Shown here: in pieces, positions 18,231-27,285 of the stretch
Layout of the letters: every line of letters begins with the position of its first letter
Position numbering within the stretch: position 1 is the first letter of the stretch
NCBI RefSeq assembly: GCF_000507185.2
Contig: NZ_AYTM02000002.1
Span: 3,131,001 to 3,195,000 of the forward strand
Direction of reading: 5' to 3'
Length of the DNA: 64,000 nt
Source of the DNA: Pseudomonas syringae KCTC 12500
GTDB taxonomy: Bacteria > Pseudomonadota > Gammaproteobacteria > Pseudomonadales > Pseudomonadaceae
The notes under the pieces: generated by a model
Seen by the model: the letters and a program-made list of their open reading frames with translations, nothing else
The model's database searches: none
What the model was told of the DNA's origin: nothing
Position numbers and translations under genes: made by a program

Positions 18231-18797
18231 TTAGCGCGGTGGATACTGCTCCAGGATTTTCGCCACTGTGGTGCGCATGGCCTGATCGCGTTCGGACGGG
18301 CTGCCGGCGTTGTCGTTGAGGATGCGCTCGGTGCTGCCGCGCCAGACCAGTTTGCCGTCCTTGCCGTCGAACATATCGATCTGCACGGTGCCGACCTTGT
18401 AATCGACGCTGCGGGTTTCGGTGTTTATCGGCCCGTTCCAGTAGCCATAACCACCCCAGGGGCTCCAGCCGCCGCCATAGTTGGTGCTGACCGTCTGCTG
18501 ACGGTTTTCGACAATCAGCCAGGCCTGCACTTTCAAATCCGGCCTGGCACCGCCTGTTGCCATGCGCAGACCGCGCTGGTCCAGCTGCTCGCCGATCGAC
18601 TGGCGAAGGCGTTGCTCGGTCAGGTCGCTCTTGAGCCTTGGATCATTGTCGGGCTGATACTGAACGGCGGGCTCTTTCCAGCTCCAGCTGCGATAGCCGC
18701 CGAAATCCCGCTGGGCATCGAAGTCGCGATTGATCGAGTTGCTCTGACAGGCCGTCAGCAACAAGGCACAGGTCAGCAGAACGATACGGCGAAACAT
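18231..18797 (-). CDS. DUF4136 lipoprotein (first of two paralogues)
   Basis: A 188-aa lipoprotein: signal MFRRIVLLTCALLLTAC with lipobox LTAC (Cys17). The mature protein has the DUF4136 features: YRSWSWKEP near the start, GEQLDQRGLRMATGGARPDLKVQAW, a glycine/tyrosine/tryptophan-rich loop (WSPWGGYGYWNG), and the closing VGTVQIDMFDGKDGKLVWRG. Role unknown; predicted periplasmic or outer-membrane. It follows its paralogue (18816-19454) with an 18-bp gap, so they form an operon and probably arose by duplication. Confidence 0.9.
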   Translation of the reverse strand: MFRRIVLLTCALLLTACQSNSINRDFDAQRDFGGYRSWSWKEPAVQYQPDNDPRLKSDLTEQRLRQSIGEQLDQRGLRMATGGARPDLKVQAWLIVENRQQTVSTNYGGGWSPWGGYGYWNGPINTETRSVDYKVGTVQIDMFDGKDGKLVWRGSTERILNDNAGSPSERDQAMRTTVAKILEQYPPR

Positions 18798-18815
18798 GGC
18801 AGTTCTCCGAAAGGG

Positions 18816-19454
18816 TTACGAAGGCGGGTAGGCCGCCAGAGCCTGTTGCACGGCCTGACGCAACGCACTGCTGCGGTCGGCCAGATTATTGCTGGCGCGC
18901 GCATCGGCGCTGGCGCTCCATACCGGCTGGCCGCTGCGCGCGTCGATCAGGTTGATCTGCACCACCATGACCTTTTCCTGATAGGTGCGCACCACCGGCA
19001 CACTGGCGTAGCCGCCATAACCGGGCCGGTATCCATCGTAGCGCCCATAGCCCATGCCGCCCCCATAGTAGGGATCGTAATCTTCACGCACTTGACGCAG
19101 TCGGGTTTCCTGCCGGGTCGTGGTCGTGACGTACAGGTCTGCCGGCTGATTGCCGCGAGCCGGTCGCAAGCCACGCTGGTCCAGGCCGTTGCTCACGGCT
19201 TCGACCACCTGCGCCGAATCCACCCACGCCGTTCCGGGCGGCAGCTGGCCGTTGAGCCAGCCCCAGGATCGATAGCGTCCATAGTCACGCGGCGGCGCAG
19301 GATAGGCGCTCATGTCCAGCGTCTTTGCCGCCTGCGCAGGAGCGGGAGGCATGGGCAGAGAGCTGGCAACATACGGGTTGTCGCTCTGGCAGGCGCTGAT
19401 CCCGAGCAGAGCGGTTCCAAGCAGCACGGCAAACAAGGCAGAACGGTGTTTCAT
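18816..19454 (-). CDS. DUF4136 lipoprotein (second paralogue)
   Basis: A 212-aa paralogue of the neighbouring protein. The start at 19454 gives a proper lipoprotein signal [22 protein letters not shown] (lipobox ISAC, Cys22), with GGAG upstream; the frame reaches further 5' but those residues overlap the cmoM end and look spurious. Shared blocks are [35 protein letters not shown], a Gly/Tyr-rich loop ([20 protein letters not shown]) and [19 protein letters not shown]. Upstream it is close to cmoM (20 bp) on the same strand, so the mazG-like/cmoM/lipoprotein genes may be one transcript. Confidence 0.9.
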   Translation of the reverse strand: MKHRSALFAVLLGTALLGISACQSDNPYVASSLPMPPAPAQAAKTLDMSAYPAPPRDYGRYRSWGWLNGQLPPGTAWVDSAQVVEAVSNGLDQRGLRPARGNQPADLYVTTTTRQETRLRQVREDYDPYYGGGMGYGRYDGYRPGYGGYASVPVVRTYQEKVMVVQINLIDARSGQPVWSASADARASNNLADRSSALRQAVQQALAAYPPS

Positions 19455-19473
19455 GTTGGGCTCCGCAGTGATG

Positions 19474-20223
19474 TCAGACCGGACGGCACATCCAGTGAAG
19501 GTATCGACCCAGCCCGGCAAAGGCTGGATGACGCCGGTGCGCCAGTTCCATTTCCAGCAGATCCGTCAGCTCGGCCCGAGCCTGGAATTCAACCGGCATG
19601 TAATCGTGAAATACCCGCACCCCGCTACGGGTTTCGACTTGCCACAGTCCTTCAAGTTGCGTCGCTAGCTCCCGAGGGTCGAGCGGTTGCTGAGGCGTCA
19701 GGCTCTGTTTTTCCCCGGCCATGTCATTTTTGCGCATCTTGCGGAAGTGGCCCTTCAGCAGGTTGCGATAGATCAAGGCATCGCGGTTGTAAAACGCCAG
19801 CGACAACCAGCCATCGTCCTTGGTCAACTGGCGCAGCACCGGGAGGATGCTGTGCGGCTCGGCCAGCCACTCCAGCACCGCGTGGCACAGCACCAGATCA
19901 TAAGTGTCGCTCAGTAAATCGGGCAGTGCCTGCCACGGAGCCTGAATGAAGGTTGCCGTCTGTCCGGCATCGGCGAAGCGCTGACGTGCGCCTTCGAGCA
20001 TCGGCTCGGCGGGTTCGGCCAGGGTCACCTGATGACCCTGTTCGGCCAGCCAAAGTGACATGTGGCCCAGCCCGGCGCCGATATCCAGTACATGAAGCGG
20101 TCGCGCCGGCAGGGTCTCGGTCAGGTCGGCCTGCAGCACCGCCAGACGAATGGCTCCCTTGGCACCGCCATAGATCTTTTCCGCAAAGCGGGTCGCCAGC
20201 TGGTCGAAATGCCGATCACTCAC
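19474..20223 (-). CDS. cmoM: tRNA 5-carboxymethoxyuridine methyltransferase CmoM
   Basis: A 249-aa class I SAM-dependent methyltransferase. The start [25 protein letters not shown] matches CmoM (formerly SmtA), which methylates the cmo5U wobble base to mcmo5U in some tRNAs. SAM-binding motif I is [16 protein letters not shown], with [11 protein letters not shown] as the acidic loop and [11 protein letters not shown] as motif IV. Its ATG overlaps the stop of the upstream MazG-like gene by 4 bp. Length and motifs agree with the E. coli protein. Confidence 0.93.
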   Translation of the reverse strand: MSDRHFDQLATRFAEKIYGGAKGAIRLAVLQADLTETLPARPLHVLDIGAGLGHMSLWLAEQGHQVTLAEPAEPMLEGARQRFADAGQTATFIQAPWQALPDLLSDTYDLVLCHAVLEWLAEPHSILPVLRQLTKDDGWLSLAFYNRDALIYRNLLKGHFRKMRKNDMAGEKQSLTPQQPLDPRELATQLEGLWQVETRSGVRVFHDYMPVEFQARAELTDLLEMELAHRRHPAFAGLGRYLHWMCRPV

Positions 20224-20525
20224 TTGGCAAATCTCCGCTCGCTGTCAGCCAGCTTGTTACGCACCACTGTGTCCATGTCCAGGCCCAGTTCGCTGCACAG
20301 CAGCAACAGGTAGAGGACGATGTCGCCGACTTCCTGGCCGGCGTGCTCCAATTGGTCGGCAGGCAGCTCGCGGGACTGGTCTTCGCGCAGCCACTGGAAT
20401 ATTTCCACCAGCTCGGCCATCTCCACACTGGCAGCCATGGCCAGGTTTTTCGGGCTGTGAAATGGCTTCCAGTCGTTCTGGTCGCGGATGCGGTGCAGGC
20501 GTTGGGTCAACTCGTCGAGGTTCAT
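20220..20525 (-). CDS. MazG-like nucleotide pyrophosphohydrolase
   Basis: A 101-aa all-alpha NTP pyrophosphatase of the MazG/RS21-C6 type. Visible are the metal-binding helices NLAMAASVEMAELVEIFQWL (E-x3-E pattern) and GQEVGDIVLYLLLLCSELGL (E-x2-D). Such small enzymes hydrolyse non-canonical or excess NTPs to NMP and pyrophosphate. The start at 20525 (MNLDEL) is preceded by AGGAG; an upstream in-frame start at 20546 lacks one. It overlaps cmoM by 4 bp. Confidence 0.9.
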   Translation of the reverse strand: MNLDELTQRLHRIRDQNDWKPFHSPKNLAMAASVEMAELVEIFQWLREDQSRELPADQLEHAGQEVGDIVLYLLLLCSELGLDMDTVVRNKLADSERRFAK

Positions 20526-20646
20526 CGTGCTCTCCTGAAGACGCATAGCTTCAGGGGGAACGGGTCGCCAGGCAAGTGGGCGTTGAGGTTTGTTCAGCCG
20601 TCGATGGGAGCAGGGCTCCCGTCAGAGGTGTTCATCAGCCTGTACG

Positions 20647-21507
20647 TCACTCGCTGAGAGGCTGCCAGCTGCCGACCATATGCACGATGCCCTCCTGGCC
20701 TTCGACACGGAACTGGCCTTGCGAGCCAGCGGCACTGGCCGACAGCGTCACGTCTGCAGGCAGGCGTACAGGCTTCTGGAACTGCACGCTGATCTCGACA
20801 TTCGAGGCCGGCAAATGCTCGCCCAGCGCCGCGAGCGTACGGGCCTTGAGCCACATGCCGTGGGCGATGGCGCGAGGGAAACCGAACAGCTTGGCGCTGG
20901 GGGCGCTGAGGTGAATCGGGTTGTAGTCGCCCGACACCTTGGCGTACTCGCGGCCTATCTGCGCCGTCGCCCGCCAGCCTTGCAGCTCGCTGAGTGGTAG
21001 CGGCGCGGCTTCGGGATAGCTCACTGGGCTGTCTTCCAGATGCACGGCGGTGCACAGCAGGGTGCTTTCTTCTTCCCACAACAGCCCCATGCCGTCTTCG
21101 GCCTGAGTGACCAGCGTGAACGTTGCACCCTTGGCGTGCGGGCGCAGATCAGTGGCCTGAACACTGATGTACAACTGGCTCACCCCGCCCAGTGGACGAT
21201 GCGTACGGGTGCGATTGGCGAGGTGAATCAACCCCAGCAGCGGAAACGGAAACTCCTCGGAGGTCATCAATTGCATTTGCAACGGAAACGCCAGCACGTG
21301 CGGATAGGTCGGAGGCAGCAGGCTGCTCTCTTCGAATCCGCAGACCTTGCGGTACGCTTCAAGCTTGTCGGTATCGACCGCGATCCAGCTGCGCAAGCCC
21401 AGATCGGGTAGCTGCATCCCGGTGACCTTGCGCCTGAGCGCTGCCTGGATGAACAGGTTAGACAGGGGCTGCAGGGAATTGAGGTAGCGCCAGTGAGCCG
21501 TCATCAT
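20647..21507 (-). CDS. Double hot-dog MaoC-like acyl dehydratase
   Basis: A 286-aa MaoC-like protein, longer than the single-domain form because an N-terminal hot-dog half precedes the catalytic half. The active site lies in the second half: YAKVSGDYNPIHLSAPSAK with the Asp and His of the hydratase motif, then FPRAIAHGMWLKAR. It probably hydrates or dehydrates enoyl/3-hydroxyacyl thioesters. It follows the long FabG-type reductase with a 27-bp gap, and a thiolase is divergent from that gene, so the trio makes a fatty-acyl module. Chain length and direction (synthesis or degradation) are not readable. Confidence 0.87.
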   Translation of the reverse strand: MMTAHWRYLNSLQPLSNLFIQAALRRKVTGMQLPDLGLRSWIAVDTDKLEAYRKVCGFEESSLLPPTYPHVLAFPLQMQLMTSEEFPFPLLGLIHLANRTRTHRPLGGVSQLYISVQATDLRPHAKGATFTLVTQAEDGMGLLWEEESTLLCTAVHLEDSPVSYPEAAPLPLSELQGWRATAQIGREYAKVSGDYNPIHLSAPSAKLFGFPRAIAHGMWLKARTLAALGEHLPASNVEISVQFQKPVRLPADVTLSASAAGSQGQFRVEGQEGIVHMVGSWQPLSE

Positions 21508-21534
21508 CCATCTCCTTGAATTCGATGCGGGTGC

Positions 21535-22890
21535 TTAAGCCCCGATCACGTTTTGACCACATACACGTAGAACCTGACCGCTCACCGCGCCGCTGCCCGG
21601 CTGGCTGAACCACGCCACTGCTTCGGCAACGTCCTGGGGCGAACCGCCCTGACCCAGCGAACTCATGCGCCGCCCGGCTTCACGCAGGGTGAACGGCATG
21701 TGCGCGGTCATTTTGGTTTCGATGAAGCCCGGCGCGACGGCGTTGATGCTGATGCCGCGTGACTTGAGCCCGGGGGCCATGGCCCGTGCAAAACCGATCA
21801 GACCGGCCTTGCTGGTGGTGTAGTTGGTTTGCCCGCGATTACCGGCGATGCCGCTGATCGAGGCCATGAGCACGATCCGGGCGTTGTCCTTCAAGGCTCC
21901 CGCGTCGAGCAGCACCTGAGTCAGCACTTGCGGCGCATTGAGGTTGACCGCCAGTACCGAGTCCCAGAAATCTTCCGGCATGTTGACCAGTGTCTTGTCG
22001 CGCGTGATGCCGGCGTTGTGCACCAATATGTCGACGCCGTCCGGCAGGTGTTCGAGCAATTGTGCAGGGGCATCTGCAGCACAGATATCCAGTGCCAGAG
22101 CCTGACCGCCAAGCCGCGAGGCCAGTGCTTCCAGCTCGTTTTTGGTCTGCGGTACATCCAGCAGAATGACCTGCGCGCCATCACGGGTCAGCGTTTCGGC
22201 GATCGACGCACCAATGCCGCGTGCCGCGCCCGTCACCACGGCCTTGCGCCCGGCCAGCGGGCGGGTCCAGTCCTGCACCTTGCTCGGGCAGGCACTCAGG
22301 TGGACGAACTGGCCAGAGATGAACGCTGCCTTGGGCGTGAGGAAGAAGCGCAGGGCACCCTCCAGTTGATCCTGCGCGTCGTCATCCACCTGCAGCAACT
22401 TGACCGTTGCGCCATTGCGCACTTCCTTGGCCAGTGAGCGGCTGAAGCCTTCGATGGCCTGTTGAGTGCTGGCCGCCAGCGGATCATCGAGTGTCTCGGG
22501 GGATTTGCCGAGGATGACCACATGCGCGCAGTGATCGAGGTTGCGTAGCAGCGGCTGAAAGAAATCCCGCAACTGCCTGAGCTGATCGGTGCGCAGGATC
22601 TGGCTGGCGTCGAAAACCACTGCTTTGAGGCGCGGTCCTTGGTTGGACACCCACGTCGTGGCGCCGGGCATGTCGCTGCCGAAACTGTACAGCGAGTCGG
22701 TCAGGCGGCTGGCGAACTGGCGGACTTGATCCCCCAGCGGTCCTGCGCTGATCAGCAATGTTCCTTCGACGGGCCGAAGACGTCCGGCCTGCCAGCGCTC
22801 CAGGTGAGTGGGGGCGGGCAGACCGACGGCCTTCACCAGGCGCCGACCCATGTCGGAGTTGGCGAAATCAATATAGCGATCTGACGGCAT
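21535..22890 (-). CDS. High-molecular-weight FabG-type 3-oxoacyl reductase
   Basis: A 451-aa protein of the FabG4-like group, about twice the usual FabG length. Residues 1-205 form a flavodoxin-like domain without an obvious active site; residues 210-451 are a normal SDR reductase with the cofactor motif VVTGAARGIGASIAETL, NAGITRDKTLVNM, catalytic Ser in MASISGIAGNRGQ and the Tyr-x3-Lys pair in NYTTSKAGLIGFAR. Mycobacterial FabG4 of the same build reduces 3-oxoacyl-CoA with NADH. It probably works with the MaoC protein downstream and the divergent thiolase. The 108-bp divergent region to the thiolase should hold shared promoters. Confidence 0.93.
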   Translation of the reverse strand: MPSDRYIDFANSDMGRRLVKAVGLPAPTHLERWQAGRLRPVEGTLLISAGPLGDQVRQFASRLTDSLYSFGSDMPGATTWVSNQGPRLKAVVFDASQILRTDQLRQLRDFFQPLLRNLDHCAHVVILGKSPETLDDPLAASTQQAIEGFSRSLAKEVRNGATVKLLQVDDDAQDQLEGALRFFLTPKAAFISGQFVHLSACPSKVQDWTRPLAGRKAVVTGAARGIGASIAETLTRDGAQVILLDVPQTKNELEALASRLGGQALALDICAADAPAQLLEHLPDGVDILVHNAGITRDKTLVNMPEDFWDSVLAVNLNAPQVLTQVLLDAGALKDNARIVLMASISGIAGNRGQTNYTTSKAGLIGFARAMAPGLKSRGISINAVAPGFIETKMTAHMPFTLREAGRRMSSLGQGGSPQDVAEAVAWFSQPGSGAVSGQVLRVCGQNVIGA

Positions 22891-22998
22891 GGAACACTCT
22901 CCTGAAGTCGGGGTTCAAAGGAATGGACCACGGTGGCATGACGTTTGTTCTTGCGATCGACACGGCTCATTCATTCGCTTGAAGAAAGGGAGTTTTCC

Positions 22999-24276
22999 AT
23001 GACGCATCCTCGTCGGGTCGCCATCGTCGGCGGTAACCGCATTCCGTTCGCGCGCTCCAATGGCCCTTATGCCACGGCCAGTAATCAGGACATGCTCACG
23101 GCTGCTCTGGAAGGGCTGATCGAGCGCTTCAATCTGCACGGGCTGCGCATGGGCGAGGTGGTGACGGGCGCGGTGCTCAAACACTCCAGAGACTTCAACC
23201 TGACCCGCGAATGCGTGCTCGGCTCGCGGCTTTCGGCACAGACCCCGGCTTACGACATTCAGCAAGCGTGCGGTACGGGGCTTGAAGCGGCTTTGCTGGT
23301 GGCCAACAAGATCGCTCTGGGGCAGATCGAGTGCGGCATTGCCGGCGGCGTGGACACCACGTCCGATGCGCCGATCGGCGTCAACGAGGGGCTGCGCAAG
23401 ATCCTGCTGCAGGTAAACCGCAGCAAGACGCCCGGTGACAAACTCAAGGCCCTGATGCAGTTGCGGCCACACCACCTCAAGCCGGAGCTGCCGCGTAACG
23501 GCGAGCCACGCACGCGCTTGTCGATGGGCCAGCATTGCGAGCTGATGGCGCAGACCTGGGGCATAGAGCGCGGGCCGCAGGATCAGCTGGCGCTCGAGAG
23601 CCATCTGAAAATGGCGGCAGCCTACGCCGAGGGCTGGCAGGATGATTTGATGACGCCTTATCTTGGGCTGATCCGTGACAACAACCTGCGTCCGGACCTG
23701 ACGCTTGAAAAGCTGGCCAGCCTCAAGCCCGCGTTCGAGCGCAGCGCCAAGGGCACCTTGTCGGCGGGCAATTCGACACCGCTGACCGATGGCGCGTCGG
23801 TGGTGTTGCTGGCCAGCGAGGAATGGGCTCGCGAGCGGGGCCTGCCGGTGCTGGCCTACTGGCGCGATGGCCAGGCCGCAGCGGTGGATTTCGTCAACGG
23901 TGCAGAAGGGCTGCTGATGGCGCCGGTCTACGCCGTTCCGCGTCTGCTGGCCCGCAATGGCCTGACCCTTCAGGACTTCGATTACTACGAAATCCACGAA
24001 GCCTTCGCCGCGCAGGTGCTGTGCACCCTCAAGGCCTGGGAAGACGCCGACTACTGCAAGACCCGTCTGAGCCTGGACGCGCCGCTGGGGTCGATTGATC
24101 GTAGCAAACTGAACGTCAAGGGCAGCTCACTGGCTGCCGGCCACCCGTTCGCTGCGACCGGAGGCCGCATCGTCGCCAACCTGGCCAAGCTGCTGGACGC
24201 GGCAGGCAGCGGACGCGGATTGATTTCGATCTGTGCCGCAGGCGGCCAGGGCGTGACGGCGATTCTGGAGCGTTAG
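22999..24276 (+). CDS. Acetyl-CoA C-acyltransferase (thiolase, FadI-like)
   Basis: A 425-aa degradative-type thiolase. The acyl-accepting cysteine is Cys91 in DIQQACGTGLEAAL; the general-base regions YEIHEAFAAQVL, LAAGHPFAATGGR and CAAGGQGVTAILE near the C-terminus are intact. It cleaves or forms 3-oxoacyl-CoA and resembles FadI-like thiolases in acting apart from a FadB partner. ATG 22999 is chosen over the frame start at 22945 because AAAGGGAG lies about 8 bp upstream and the homologous part begins there. It is divergent from the FabG/MaoC operon and likely co-regulated with it. Confidence 0.93.
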   Translation: MTHPRRVAIVGGNRIPFARSNGPYATASNQDMLTAALEGLIERFNLHGLRMGEVVTGAVLKHSRDFNLTRECVLGSRLSAQTPAYDIQQACGTGLEAALLVANKIALGQIECGIAGGVDTTSDAPIGVNEGLRKILLQVNRSKTPGDKLKALMQLRPHHLKPELPRNGEPRTRLSMGQHCELMAQTWGIERGPQDQLALESHLKMAAAYAEGWQDDLMTPYLGLIRDNNLRPDLTLEKLASLKPAFERSAKGTLSAGNSTPLTDGASVVLLASEEWARERGLPVLAYWRDGQAAAVDFVNGAEGLLMAPVYAVPRLLARNGLTLQDFDYYEIHEAFAAQVLCTLKAWEDADYCKTRLSLDAPLGSIDRSKLNVKGSSLAAGHPFAATGGRIVANLAKLLDAAGSGRGLISICAAGGQGVTAILER

Positions 24277-24354
24277 GCAAATGGCTGGGGTCATGGGCAT
24301 AATCCACAACTGACTTACGCAGAGCATGGGCACGATCGCGGTCTACCTGACGAC

Positions 24355-24420
24355 TATCGTTCCTCAGCGTGGGAATGCATGTCGTGACGCTCCGCGTCAC
24401 ACCCGTGCGCGGGATGATCG
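24355..24420. repeat. GC-rich palindromic extragenic element, second repeat family (copy A)
   Basis: Contains TATCGTTCCTCAGCGTGGGA followed by the 17-bp palindrome GTGACGC-TCC-GCGTCAC (24384-24400). Related elements lie at 38178-38275 and 46862-46938. All three lie between genes, downstream of a coding end. Confidence 0.65.
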
Positions 24421-24455
24421 ATCAGCATTATTGGCCTGTAACGTCGAGGTAAGGC

Positions 24456-24734
24456 ATGGGGTTCATCATTGGGGTATCGGTACTTCTGATTCTGATCGGC
24501 ACCGTGCTCTATCTGTTCGACAAAGGCGCGCAGACTCGTTGGCTCAGGCCGTATATCGGGCTGATGCTGATCGGTCTGCTGATCGGCGGGATGGGCTTGC
24601 TGGTGGGGTTGGTCTCCGATGAAATAGAGGTTTATTTCCTGCTGGTGGCCAAATGGGTCATCGCGGTGACCGGTATCATGTTCTGCCTGCGACTGATCGT
24701 ACTGATCGCCAAGCGCTTCATCGCCAGCAATTGA
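24456..24734 (+). CDS. Small hypothetical membrane protein
   Basis: A 92-aa protein with three hydrophobic segments at about 3-19, 33-53 and 60-84, a positively charged loop (DKGAQTRWLRPY) and a basic end (IAKRFIASN). I do not recognise the family. The start ATG 24456 follows GAGGTAAGGC, a weak but usable ribosome site. The DUF726 hydrolase gene begins 32 bp downstream on the same strand, so they may be co-transcribed; this is the only hint to function. Confidence 0.65.
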   Translation: MGFIIGVSVLLILIGTVLYLFDKGAQTRWLRPYIGLMLIGLLIGGMGLLVGLVSDEIEVYFLLVAKWVIAVTGIMFCLRLIVLIAKRFIASN

Positions 24735-24766
24735 GCGTGCAATCCGCCGATGTGTGACAGGACAAC

Positions 24767-26164
24767 GTGGAAAATCATTTCAAGTTTCTGACCCTGCCCA
24801 AGACCTCGGGAGAGGTCGCCAACGTCTTCATTCACGGCTATTCGTCAGGGCATGATCTGGATGACCGACGCCTGTTGGCCAACAGCATCCCCGGCGCTTT
24901 GCGCCAGAGTGTGAACATTCTGGCGTTCTGGCCATCCAGCCATTTCACCCAGATGGACAACCGTTCCCGTGGCTTGCTGATGGCTGCTGCCCGTGTGCAC
25001 CCGCTCGCGGGCGCGGCGGCGCTGGCGGGGGACCGGGTCGTTCACTTTGCGCGTATCCGCAACCGTGCCCGCGACATGGGCAAGGTGCTGTTGGCGCAGC
25101 TGGATCGCTACCTGTTCGAGCATCATCCCGACGTCAAGCAAGTCAACCTGATCGGCCATTCACTGGGCGGCCGGCTGCTGGTCAGCGCGCTCAAGGAGCT
25201 GCAGCAGCCACCTGAACACGGGCTGGTGGTGGGCGATGTATTGCTGATGGCCGCTGCCGTACGTATCGATGCCGCCGAGGCCGAACTGCTCAAGCAGAGA
25301 ATCAGCGGACGGCTGATCAATGCGTATTCCACAGAAGATCATGTGCTCTTGCTGAATCTGGGCGAGAGGAGCCTGGGGCGCACGCCGGTCGAGCACTTTG
25401 AGAATGTGCGCATGCAGGGTTATCGCCATCACCATTACTGGCAGCGCTTGCAGGAAGTATTGATCGCCACCCGCTTCAGTGGCTGTGAAGGGCTGGAAAC
25501 TGGCATTACGGTGCTACCGACAATGACCCGCGACCCGGTCCTGCAGGACGTCTGGCTGCACAGCGTTCTGGCCCGTTCGCCGGACTACGTGCTGGAGGCG
25601 GCCATCAAGCATTTGCGCAGCAGCCGCTGGACGCGCCTCAAGGCCACTGAAGCGGACCGCACCTACGCCTTCGTGCGCGAATTCCAGCTGGTCGCCGGGC
25701 ACTTTCTGATCAATGCCGCCCGGCGTCGCGGCGTGCCCTACACGCGAGTGCTGGGCATGCTGGCGAGGCAATACGGCCTGGGAGAAGCGCTGCACCAGTG
25801 CGCGACGGTGGTTGAAGTGGAGGAGCTGCTGCTCAGAACGTTCTTTCGCCATGCGTTCAACAGCGCGCACCCGCTGGTGCAGATGCCGCGTGCCAGTGTC
25901 CGCGCGATGAGCTGGGATATCTATGCCGCGCATGTCGATGCCCTGGCCGAGCGCCTGACCGTGGCGGCATTTTTCAAGACCGCCCAGCCCGACGAGGCGC
26001 CCGGCGCGGTCAAGGGCTTGCTGGGTGCAATTCGCCAGGCCCCGGTGCAACGCTTGCTGACGCACTTCGGCACTGCGCTGCGGCCGGGTTATTCCGCACT
26101 GATCCCAACGGTGGCGATCGTCTTCTACGCGCGCGTCACGCTGGATGATGACGCGTTGATGTAA
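24767..26164 (+). CDS. DUF726 alpha/beta-hydrolase fold protein
   Basis: A 465-aa predicted serine hydrolase. The nucleophile elbow NLIGHSLGGRLLVSAL places Ser132, and VANVFIHGYSSGHDLDD (18-34) supplies the oxyanion HG motif. After about residue 230 the protein is mainly helical with no known domain, except a hydrophobic C-terminal stretch (YSALIPTVAIVFYARV). DUF726 proteins are esterase/lipase-like and mostly uncharacterised. The start is GTG at 24767 with AGGA about 7 bp upstream. The convergent symporter gene ends 7 bp after the stop. Confidence 0.78.
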   Translation: MENHFKFLTLPKTSGEVANVFIHGYSSGHDLDDRRLLANSIPGALRQSVNILAFWPSSHFTQMDNRSRGLLMAAARVHPLAGAAALAGDRVVHFARIRNRARDMGKVLLAQLDRYLFEHHPDVKQVNLIGHSLGGRLLVSALKELQQPPEHGLVVGDVLLMAAAVRIDAAEAELLKQRISGRLINAYSTEDHVLLLNLGERSLGRTPVEHFENVRMQGYRHHHYWQRLQEVLIATRFSGCEGLETGITVLPTMTRDPVLQDVWLHSVLARSPDYVLEAAIKHLRSSRWTRLKATEADRTYAFVREFQLVAGHFLINAARRRGVPYTRVLGMLARQYGLGEALHQCATVVEVEELLLRTFFRHAFNSAHPLVQMPRASVRAMSWDIYAAHVDALAERLTVAAFFKTAQPDEAPGAVKGLLGAIRQAPVQRLLTHFGTALRPGYSALIPTVAIVFYARVTLDDDALM

Positions 26165-26171
26165 GCCGTAT

Positions 26172-27200
26172 TCACGCGGCTTGAGCTTCTTCCAGCGCGG
26201 CGGCCGAAAGCTGCTGGCGATGGCGACTGGCGTAGCTCTCGGCGATGATCGAGCACACGATCAACTGCATCGGGTGGTAGATCATGATCGGCAACAGAAT
26301 CAGGCCAAGCCCCGGATTGCTGCCGAAAATCAGTGCGGCCATCGGCGCGCCCGCAGCGAGGGACTTCTTGGTGGCGCAGAACACCGCCGCGACCTTGTCG
26401 GCATGATCGAACTTGAGCACCCGCGCCGTGCGGGTCGTCATCAACAGGATCACCGCCAGCAGCAGCGCGGTGCCGATGAACGCCGTCAGGATCACGCTGT
26501 TGCCCTGGCTTTGCCACATGCCGGAGATCATCGAGTTGCAGAACGCCGCATACACCAGCAGCAGAATCACCAGCTTGTCGATCAGGTTGGTGTATTTCTT
26601 GTGACGGGCGAAGAACTTGCCCAGCAACGGCCGCATTAACTGGCCAAGCACCAGTGGCAGCAGGAGCATGGCGCACAGGTCGAGCAGCGTATCGCCCAGA
26701 TCGATCCCGCCAGCGCCGGTGCCGACCACCAGGCTGACCAGCCACGGGGTGATAAAAATCCCGATGACGCTGGACATGCTGGCGTTGAGAATCGCTGCCG
26801 GGACATTGCCGCCTGCGCTGCCGGTCAGCGCCACCGAGGAGGAAATGGTCGAGGGCAGGGCGCACAGGTAAAGGAAGCCCAGCATCAGCAGCGCCGGCAC
26901 CTGTGAGCCCAGCAGCTTGTTGCACGCCAGCCAGATCAGCGGGAACACCACGAACGTGAAGACCTGGATCATCACGTGCAGACGCCAGTTGGTCAGGCCT
27001 TTCTTGATCTGCTCGCTGGACAGGTTCACGCCATGCAGAAAGAACACCACGAACACGCCGACCTTGATGACGTATTCAGCGTGCATGTTGCCGCCGGTAG
27101 CGCCGAAACGCGGAAAGAAGTAGGCCAGCACCGTCGCCAGGACCATGCCCCAGAGGAACCAGTCGGTGGCGACGCGTTTGAAGTGTTTGAGTGATTGCAT
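26172..27200 (-). CDS. Bile acid:sodium symporter family transporter
   Basis: A 342-aa membrane protein of the BASS (SBF-like, PF13593) group with about ten membrane spans. In bacteria and plants such carriers move organic acids such as pyruvate or pantoate-like compounds with sodium; the substrate here is not readable. Characteristic stretches are VVFFLHGVNLSSEQIKKGL, LCALPSTISSSVALTGSAGG and FCATKKSLAAGAPMAALIF. I start it at 27200 (MQSLKHFKRV), because the upstream part of the open frame is not membrane-protein-like. An AraC-type regulator begins 85 bp away on the other strand and is its likely regulator. Confidence 0.9.
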   Translation of the reverse strand: MQSLKHFKRVATDWFLWGMVLATVLAYFFPRFGATGGNMHAEYVIKVGVFVVFFLHGVNLSSEQIKKGLTNWRLHVMIQVFTFVVFPLIWLACNKLLGSQVPALLMLGFLYLCALPSTISSSVALTGSAGGNVPAAILNASMSSVIGIFITPWLVSLVVGTGAGGIDLGDTLLDLCAMLLLPLVLGQLMRPLLGKFFARHKKYTNLIDKLVILLLVYAAFCNSMISGMWQSQGNSVILTAFIGTALLLAVILLMTTRTARVLKFDHADKVAAVFCATKKSLAAGAPMAALIFGSNPGLGLILLPIMIYHPMQLIVCSIIAESYASRHRQQLSAAALEEAQAA

Positions 27201-27285
27201 GCGGGGTCCGGAGAATTTTTGTAAACAGAGATGCGTGCAGGCTACTCTGTTGCTCCATAGCCGTCTTGCGACATAAGGCCATAAG

